A stretch of 45,000 nt of DNA, from assembly GCA_963575745.1 (NCBI GenBank), contig CAUYUJ010003972.1, positions 1 through 45,000 of the forward strand. The letters are read 5' to 3'. Numbering within the stretch: the first letter of the stretch is position 1; each line of letters opens with the position of its first letter. This DNA comes from Prorocentrum cordatum. Taxonomy: Eukaryota > Sar > Dinophyceae > Prorocentrales > Prorocentraceae. Below, piece after piece: positions 20,373 to 26,556 of the stretch. The notes beneath the pieces were generated by a model. That model was given only the letters and a program-made list of their open reading frames with translations. It was not told where the DNA came from and ran no database searches. Position numbers and translations under genes: made by a program.

Positions 20373-20796
20373 CTATGCGTGCGCCTGGGCGAGGAGGACC
20401 CTCCTGATGGGTCGACTGATGCATGCTTGGCCCGGTGCTGAGTCGATAGGGATGAGGATGGTTCCGCTGCGCATGTTGACCCGCAGCGAAAGGCCGGCGC
20501 GAAAAGGTATGCCCGTGCCGAATAAAATGGACCGCGCATCGGTCTCCTGAAGAATGGGGAGGTGAAAAAAAGCGTGGTCTCTCCACTGAAGATGGCAGCC
20601 GGGTTTCCTGCCCGTGGAATTGCTCCATTAGGAGTCCTACATTGATGGGCAGCGGAGACCAGAGCGGAATGTGACCTGCCGTGATCACTACCAGCCACTG
20701 TACGACTGTAGGCTGCGGTGGCACGGCCTCAGTGGGTGCGCAGCGGACGTCGCCGTGCTCGAACTGCGGCAGGTGCTGCGCATCTGGGGTCGGCAT
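20373..20796 (-). CDS. ORF5, unknown protein, one apparent frameshift
   Basis: The frame begins with ATG at 20796, 11 bases after the stop of ORF4, in the context CAG-GCC-ATG. The first ~70 codons (from MPTPDAQHLPQFEHG to about MEQFHGQETRL) look like ordinary protein. Near 20585-20635 the protein-like signal moves to another frame, which then reads WRDHAFFHLPILQETDARS and onward to a TAG at 20373-20375. Reading straight on in the first frame instead gives His/Pro/Arg-rich sequence without structure. The total would be about 140 residues. No domain is recognised. The frame change may be decay, an assembly indel or recoding. Confidence 0.45.
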
Positions 20797-20830
20797 GGCC
20801 TGAGGGGCTAAGGTTCAGGGAGGCGGAGGA
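20794..20830 (-). promoter_or_regulatory. candidate trans-splice acceptor at ORF5 start
   Basis: The minus strand reads CCTTAGCCCCTCAG-GCC-ATG. The CAG lies three bases before the start codon, as it does at ORF4. The TAG stop of ORF4 is inside the pyrimidine-rich stretch. Confidence 0.45.
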
Positions 20831-21511
20831 TTCGAGAGAGGTAGGACAACGGAAGGCAAGATGGCCGCACCAGGATCATGGCCTGGAAGTCAATTAGGAT
20901 GGGGCTGCCAGCCGCTGCCTCCTCCAAAAGACGCTGAGGGATGAGAGCAGGCTGTTCCCAGGCCCCCGTGTGGAGGAGGTCCAGAAAAATCTGGTCGGGC
21001 ACGTAGACAGTGACCAAACTTATAGCGGGTGAGAAACGGGCAGCGTAGGGGCCTTCACCCGCTGCGCGCTGAGGATAGATGTGGAGTAAGTTGGGAGAGT
21101 TGGCCTCGCACCAACGCCCATACCACCGCTCGACTGTGTGATTAGCGACATCGGGCAAGTCCATATAGAGCTCGGGGCCTCGGTAGCGCGGGCGTGCGGC
21201 AGAGCAGGCGGCCCGCTCTCGAGCTGCCATGTAGCTTGCCATTGGGGTACCGTGGCAGGCTGGTACACAGCGGTAGGAGATAGCAAAAGAGCGCGGCGCC
21301 TCGAGCCGCCGCTGAGAAAGCGGAAGACCTGCTGGTGGGCCAGGAGAAGCCGCTCCGCCAGGTACTCCCAAAAGGGCCATGCGCTGCGAAAGTCTGGGGG
21401 CAGCCGCTCCATAATGCGGAGCAAATCAAGGTGCCTCCCCGGGGCCGCTTCAGCAGCGGGCATGTCCTCGTCTGCGTCGGCGTTGCCCAAGGTGCTGAGC
21501 TCGCGCATCAT
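20808..21511 (-). CDS. ORF4, unknown protein, one apparent frameshift
   Basis: The frame begins MMREL at 21511, directly after a pyrimidine run and CAG-GCC. The first ~65 codons are protein-like (acidic start, then LLRIMERLPPDFRSAWPFWE and a hydrophobic helix). Near 21300-21325 the protein-like reading passes to another frame, offset by -1, that continues through GPELYMDLPDVANHTVERWY and ISLVTVYVPDQIFLDLL to a TAG at 20808-20810. The first frame alone would stop at 21020 after low-complexity sequence. The combined length would be about 234 residues. I recognise no family. It stands 93 bases after ORF3 and 11 bases before ORF5. Whether the frame change is biological is unknown. Confidence 0.5.
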
Positions 21512-21540
21512 GGCCTGTGGGGGGAGAAACGAGGGAAAGG
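21509..21540 (-). promoter_or_regulatory. candidate trans-splice acceptor at ORF4 start
   Basis: The minus strand reads CTTTCCCTCGTTTCTCCCCC followed by CACAG-GCC-ATG. This is the strongest polypyrimidine/AG signal in the element and is immediately upstream of the start. A four-codon mini-frame (ATG CAG CTG TAA) lies upstream at 21595-21584, between ORF3 and this site. Confidence 0.5.
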
Positions 21541-21604
21541 ATGCTGAGAGAGGTAAGGAGGGAAGGGGTAGGCCTGGGCTGAATTACAGCTGCATGGCGT
21601 AGGC

Positions 21605-22684
21605 TTAACGCCTGGCGGCATCGCCTCCTTCATGAGGCTTGCGCGGCCGCCTGGGAGAGAGGCGCTGACCGCAGTGCGAGAGGCTTTCGCCTTCTCTTAA
21701 CTGAAGTTTGAGGCGCTCCCTGTGTATCCTGTCGATACGGAGCTGGTCCTGCCTATGCTCCTCTTTGAGCTGGGCGATCCTATTCTCGTGCGCCTTGAGG
21801 ACTGTACTGCGCTGCTCGTCCGATGCTGCGTCTGGCGCTTCGGCAGGCGAGTGCGGGTGCGGAGCAGCATGGGCAGCACGGTGAGACTTGCGAGCCTTAT
21901 GGTGCCTTGGAGGAGGAGAGGCTGGAGGCGAGGCCGTGCCGCGGAATGCCTGCGAGCTGCTTTGAGCCTCGGCTGGTCCGCGGCGCTGTGGCGCCGGCTG
22001 CTTGAGTGCACTCTTGCGCGGCTCCGTGCTTCGGCGCGAATTGTATGCCACCCTAGGGGCTTTGGCCGTGAATTCGTCTGTAAATGAGACCTGCTTGCGC
22101 TTGCGAGTGGCAGAGGCGCGGGGCACTGCTGGCTGTTCAGCTGGCTCCGGAGAATCCTGCGGGGGAAAAGGGGAAGAGACAGAGGAATATGAGGCATCGT
22201 CTACCTGCGCAAGCCTCCTAGGAAACGCAGGCGAACTGGAGGCCCTGCGCGGCTGACGCCTGTGGGGGGCTGCAACTTTGCGGGATTCGCGCGGAGGTGG
22301 AGGTGAGGGGCGCGCAGCATGGGGTGGAGAAAAAGGAGAGGCGGCCTGGCCGATCCAGCCTTCCGGGATGGCGGCTTTGGCCTTCACTGTGGGATGATCA
22401 GGGGGAGGCAAGGGGGGCATGGCGCGCGGAGGTGGCGGAGGATGAAAAGTGGCATAGATGTGCCTGCCGCGTCCCACGGGGGGGCCGTTGAAATCGCCAG
22501 GTGGGCGTGGGGGACCTGAGGCTGAGGGAGTGCTAGACAAGGAGAGCTGCACTGCCTTGGCTACCTGGGCGAACTGGGCAGGTGAGAGCAGGGGGGGAGG
22601 AGCTGAGGCTGAGCGAAATTGGCCCGGTGGCGGATGCCTGGGTCTGGCCTCACGAGGCACCAGCACCCGCGGCCTTCTGGACAT
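21605..22684 (-). CDS. ORF3, basic proline-rich protein with C-terminal coiled coil (359 aa)
   Basis: The start is the ATG at 22684, 11 bases after the stop of ORF2b; a longer version of the frame overlaps ORF2b and is less likely. Residues ~1-150 are rich in Pro, Arg and Ser with proline runs. A basic cluster (TRKRKQVSF, with further RRQPRR and RKSALK segments) resembles nuclear-localisation or nucleic-acid-binding sequence. Residues ~300-335 form a charged heptad-like helix (AHENRIAQLKEEHRQDQLR), probably a coiled coil. The tail is very basic. No catalytic domain is visible. From composition it could be a second RNA- or DNA-binding structural protein of the retroelement; that is inference. 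No close family is recognised. Confidence 0.65.
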   Translation of the reverse strand: MSRRPRVLVPREARPRHPPPGQFRSASAPPPLLSPAQFAQVAKAVQLSLSSTPSASGPPRPPGDFNGPPVGRGRHIYATFHPPPPPRAMPPLPPPDHPTVKAKAAIPEGWIGQAASPFSPPHAARPSPPPPRESRKVAAPHRRQPRRASSSPAFPRRLAQVDDASYSSVSSPFPPQDSPEPAEQPAVPRASATRKRKQVSFTDEFTAKAPRVAYNSRRSTEPRKSALKQPAPQRRGPAEAQSSSQAFRGTASPPASPPPRHHKARKSHRAAHAAPHPHSPAEAPDAASDEQRSTVLKAHENRIAQLKEEHRQDQLRIDRIHRERLKLQLREGESLSHCGQRLSPRRPRKPHEGGDAARR

Positions 22685-22695
22685 GTGCCGCCTGC

Positions 22696-25600
22696 CTATG
22701 CGTCGAAGATGTCGGCGTTGAAGTCCTGCGGGGCGGGGGAAGCAGGATGCCACATGTGAGCGAAGGTAAGGCCAGTGAGCGGGACGGGGCGCGCCGCTTG
22801 GCGGGCACGCTCGGCCCTGATTTGTCTGGCCCGGTCCCGATTGCACTGGATGCGCCTTTTCTGATCCAGAGTTAGGGAGGGAGGGGGCGGCGGCGGAGGG
22901 AGAGTGGAGGGAAAAATGGGGGCTGTGCCCAAAAAATGCGTGGCCTCTTGTTCCGCCTCCGAGTCCTGATCGGCAGGGCCAGGCGTCTCGGGAGCCTCCG
23001 ATGGGAGGTCGCTATGGCGGCGCCACGGCTCGGAGGGCCTGGTCGGAGCCAAAAGCCTGCGGAAGCGATCCAGCTCCCCATCCACTTTAGCTCGGGTGCG
23101 AGGGGCAGAGGGGTCAGCGAAGTCAGGACCTAGCCAAAAATCGCTAGTCATAGATGCAGAGAAACGGAGGAGTGGGGCCAGAATGGCAGGGTCCGCCTGG
23201 GGGGGAAGGTCCTGTGGGTCTTCAGCAAATGGCAAAATGACGTCTTGGTATATGGCCTGGGCGAGGCATTCGCAAAGGGCAGAGGGATAAGTCTTTTTGT
23301 CTGCCGTGAAAAAGCGGTCATTCTCGTCCTTGCCTAATAGTGTGCGATGCGCCCCCCGAGGGTGCGTGCGCTTGGCCCCTTGGGGGCGGTTGAGTAGGAG
23401 CAAGGGGAGAGAAGGGAGGCGAAGCGATAGCAAGCGCGTGGGGGCCTTGCCAAATTCGCTAGGAGGACGGCAAGACGGTTGAAACATGCATTGGTCGAAG
23501 TCAGTGGTGCGGACAGCCGGGGCAGCAGCCAAGGCCATTAGGGGCCTCCACATCCAGCTAGGCTGTGCTCTGGGTTCCCAGTGCGCGGGGCATGGATGTT
23601 CCATCCAGGCCGAGGTACCCATGTCTAGGTGCGCGGCAAATAATAGGACCAACGAGGCGAGAAGCAGGTTGGCTATCTGCAATTGGCGAGATTGCTTGGG
23701 CGCAGCGTTGGGGATGCCCCAGTAATGTTCGATAGTGCGTAACGGCGGGGGCCCGTTGGGCTTCCAGCGGGCCGCGCAAAAAGTTTCGCAAGGCGGTCCT
23801 CCGCCTGAAACAACCACTCTGCCAGCATACATATGATGCTGCCATAGCTTGATGGTCTCCGACTTGGTGAGATCGCCTGTGTCAGGGTCGATGGCAATGT
23901 CGACCGACAGTATGTAAACCTCAAGCGAGGGAGTGGGCGCGAATGATTCCAGGTGGTGCTGGATATCACCTTCGCGCCTGCGGCCAGAAAAAAGGCTGAG
24001 AATAAAGATCTCCTTGCGCCTGATGCGCGCTGGAATGTCATTAGTCGCTAGACCGGTGTAGTCTTGCGGTTGAAATGGCCATTCGGGCAGCGCAGGGAGA
24101 GGAAGAGGCTGCGGCGGAGGCACGTCGGCAGGAAAAAGCAGTGTAACGGCTGCTGGGTCTAGGGCGTAGTCGGTGACTGCCATTATGGCGCGGGCGTCCG
24201 CTTGCGATAGGTGCTTGGCAAAGTCTCGAAAGTGCTGGGTGGTAGCGCGCTTGGCACGATGTGCCGGTAATGCCGCCCGCCAACGCCCTACTCCTGATTT
24301 TACTTGGAGCTTGGCATTTTCGCAACGCTGCATGGCCAGCGAGGCGATTTGCTCCTGAGGCAGGCGTTGAGAGTGACAAAGAAGGTAGAGAGCACAGATG
24401 AAGGAGTCGAAACAGAGATGTTGCATGAGACTGGCACGGGAGCCAAAAGGGAGGCTGCAGGCAGGGCAAACCGCGGTGTCGGGTACCAGGCCCTTGACCC
24501 GATGGGACAAGGTCCAGTGCATCTGGGCCACATGCTGCTTTAGCCCCCGAAATTTGAGAAATGTGCGTGGGCACCATGGGCAGGTGAGCACAGATGGGCA
24601 GTGTGCTGCCAGGCGTTGCTGCTCGATCGGATGCTGTACATCGTCCGTCGGCAGGGGGATCCCGCAGGGCACGGAGATGGCAAAGAAGTGCTTAGCGGCG
24701 GCCTCGGCGAGTGCTGCGCGTGCGAAATGCTGGGCCCCCGCTGTAAGGGCATTGCGAATTCGACGCTTCCATCCGGTGTGGGATTGGAGGGCAAGGGCCT
24801 CCCATTGGTCCAGGTGAGAAACTGGCGAGGGCATTTGAGCGAGATTGGCGGAAAAATCGCCCAGCCATTGTAAGTCCTTCTGTACCAAAGCGAGCCATGA
24901 GTCTGGGACGTCCGCGGCTAGCGTGGCAAGGAGGGAGATGAGGTGGGGAGGTCCCGTGCGGAGGAGGCGGCCAAAGAGGCGCAGCCGCATTGCACTAAAT
25001 ACCTGCGGTAGGGGGGGTCTGCAGACTTTGGCCAAAACAAAGGAGTCACGCTCTGCTGTGCTGTCGCACCTTGGGAGGTGGAGCAAGCGCCTGTACATGC
25101 GCATGAACTCTCCCTGGAGGGTGACGATTTGCGGTCCAGTGAGCAACGGCCAGACTGCGGCATTGAAAAGGCGGGAGGAGAGGATAAGGGAGTCCAGTAA
25201 GTGCAGGTGCTCGTGTAGCCACGCACTGGAGGAGTGGCGCAAAAATTGACGAGCAAGATTGCGCCAGCTGGGGGCCGCCTCCGATCGCCTGTGGGCGAGC
25301 TCGGGGCCTATACTGCCCTTTTCGTCCAAATGCGTGCCTAGGTATGTGTAGATCCTGGCGAAGCGAAGGGAGAATGGCTTATGCCCGAGGGCGGGTGAAA
25401 CTAACATTTGCCCATTGAGCCCTTGGGGGTCCCAGAGCTTGCGGCGAAGGGATATGGAAGCTTCCCCTCTAAACTGAAAAAGGCACATAGTTTTGTTAAC
25501 TTGAAAGTTGAGCTTGATACCGGAGAGTGCGTAGGCCTCGACTACGATGGCCATTAGCACGGGTATGGCGTCGAAAAGCTCTTTAGTGGGCCCGAGGAAG

Positions 25601-26556
25601 GCATAGGCACCATCGTCGAAAAAGCACGAGTCCAGGTAGTGGTGCACATCCGTATCGCAGGAGTCCAAGCTGTCCTTGTGGTGAGCGTAAAAAGATCGTG
25701 GAGCAGCTTTGTCCACCTGGACCTTGAGGATAAGATGGGCAAGCGGTGAGTCTGTGAGCTGTTTAACAGCTTCGTTATTAGCTCGGGCCATGAGGAAGTT
25801 GAAAAGAACGTCCCCGAGCTGCTGCCCTGGAATGGTACCTCGGAGCGTGAGAGCTACCCCCGAGGCGCCAGGGTAAAAAGCCCAGGTGTGCTCGTATGCA
25901 ACCGAGATTTGGGCATGGAGGTGCGAGGGGAGGCCAGCCTCCTGCAGCATGGGAGGGGCAGAGAGCAAATGTCGCATTAGCTCCTCGCCTGTCTCTCGGG
26001 GAAGGTCAAGGGAAGAAACAAGGTAATATAAGTCAGCTTGTTGCGAGTCGCAATAAAATATGAGCTGTCGGAGGGCCCTGTAAAAGGCTGAAACTGCATC
26101 TATAAATATGTACGCGGAGGAAGTACGCTGGCTGGTCGCATAGGCCTGGTGCGCTAGGACCGTGAGCGTGGCAAAGTCGGTGCCTCGCCCAGCAATGCCG
26201 CCAGACTGGGCGGCGCCTGCCACGGGAGGGAGATATTCTACCAGTTCTTTTCGCAAGAGGGCTCGATGCCGCTTGGAAAAGTGAGGGGACGCCATTACTG
26301 AGCGGGAGTTGGCCATGATGGCTGGGTTGCCTTTTCCTTTAAAAATGTCGAAATTATACCCTCCCCGCCAGGCCAGCGGTTCCTCAAGGCGCAACTGCGC
26401 CTTAAGGTGGACCGGGTAATACTGCTTTGCTAGTAGGCGGTGAAACGACTTGACAAAGGCTCCTTTGAAGCCGTCTACGCTGGCTGCAGAGTCAGGGGCC
26501 CTGGCATAGGCGCGCTCAATTTGCGCTAGGGTAAAGAGTGAGTAGGGGGGGAACAT
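22696..26556 (-). CDS. ORF2b: reverse transcriptase, C2H2 zinc finger, C5-methyltransferase-like (1286 aa)
   Basis: This is the second half of the pol-like protein. Reverse transcriptase: WRGGYNFDIFKGKGN (63-77), a GGIAGRGTDFA block (119-129), motif A FIDAVSAFYRA (151-161), motif B GTIPGQQLGDVLFNF (240-254), catalytic FFDDGAYAF (312-320), and the SGIKLNFQVNKT motif (345-356). Zinc fingers: one C-x2-C-x12-H-x4-H finger (659-680) and a second partial finger (C697, C700, H713). Then a region resembling C5-cytosine methyltransferases: ILSLFSGRRREGD (852-864, like motif I), LSVDIAID (883-890), GGGPPCETFCAAR (918-930, motif IV with the PPC cysteine at 923) and MEHP (985-988, in place of ENV). A Pro- and Arg-rich tail follows. 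It starts at an ATG that directly follows an in-frame TGA and overlaps ORF2a by 41 bases. At the overlap a run of seven C could join the frames. Reverse-transcriptase identity is firm; methyltransferase activity is not shown. Confidence 0.88.
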   Translation of the reverse strand: MFPPYSLFTLAQIERAYARAPDSAASVDGFKGAFVKSFHRLLAKQYYPVHLKAQLRLEEPLAWRGGYNFDIFKGKGNPAIMANSRSVMASPHFSKRHRALLRKELVEYLPPVAGAAQSGGIAGRGTDFATLTVLAHQAYATSQRTSSAYIFIDAVSAFYRALRQLIFYCDSQQADLYYLVSSLDLPRETGEELMRHLLSAPPMLQEAGLPSHLHAQISVAYEHTWAFYPGASGVALTLRGTIPGQQLGDVLFNFLMARANNEAVKQLTDSPLAHLILKVQVDKAAPRSFYAHHKDSLDSCDTDVHHYLDSCFFDDGAYAFLGPTKELFDAIPVLMAIVVEAYALSGIKLNFQVNKTMCLFQFRGEASISLRRKLWDPQGLNGQMLVSPALGHKPFSLRFARIYTYLGTHLDEKGSIGPELAHRRSEAAPSWRNLARQFLRHSSSAWLHEHLHLLDSLILSSRLFNAAVWPLLTGPQIVTLQGEFMRMYRRLLHLPRCDSTAERDSFVLAKVCRPPLPQVFSAMRLRLFGRLLRTGPPHLISLLATLAADVPDSWLALVQKDLQWLGDFSANLAQMPSPVSHLDQWEALALQSHTGWKRRIRNALTAGAQHFARAALAEAAAKHFFAISVPCGIPLPTDDVQHPIEQQRLAAHCPSVLTCPWCPRTFLKFRGLKQHVAQMHWTLSHRVKGLVPDTAVCPACSLPFGSRASLMQHLCFDSFICALYLLCHSQRLPQEQIASLAMQRCENAKLQVKSGVGRWRAALPAHRAKRATTQHFRDFAKHLSQADARAIMAVTDYALDPAAVTLLFPADVPPPQPLPLPALPEWPFQPQDYTGLATNDIPARIRRKEIFILSLFSGRRREGDIQHHLESFAPTPSLEVYILSVDIAIDPDTGDLTKSETIKLWQHHMYAGRVVVSGGGPPCETFCAARWKPNGPPPLRTIEHYWGIPNAAPKQSRQLQIANLLLASLVLLFAAHLDMGTSAWMEHPCPAHWEPRAQPSWMWRPLMALAAAPAVRTTDFDQCMFQPSCRPPSEFGKAPTRLLSLRLPSLPLLLLNRPQGAKRTHPRGAHRTLLGKDENDRFFTADKKTYPSALCECLAQAIYQDVILPFAEDPQDLPPQADPAILAPLLRFSASMTSDFWLGPDFADPSAPRTRAKVDGELDRFRRLLAPTRPSEPWRRHSDLPSEAPETPGPADQDSEAEQEATHFLGTAPIFPSTLPPPPPPPSLTLDQKRRIQCNRDRARQIRAERARQAARPVPLTGLTFAHMWHPASPAPQDFNADIFDA

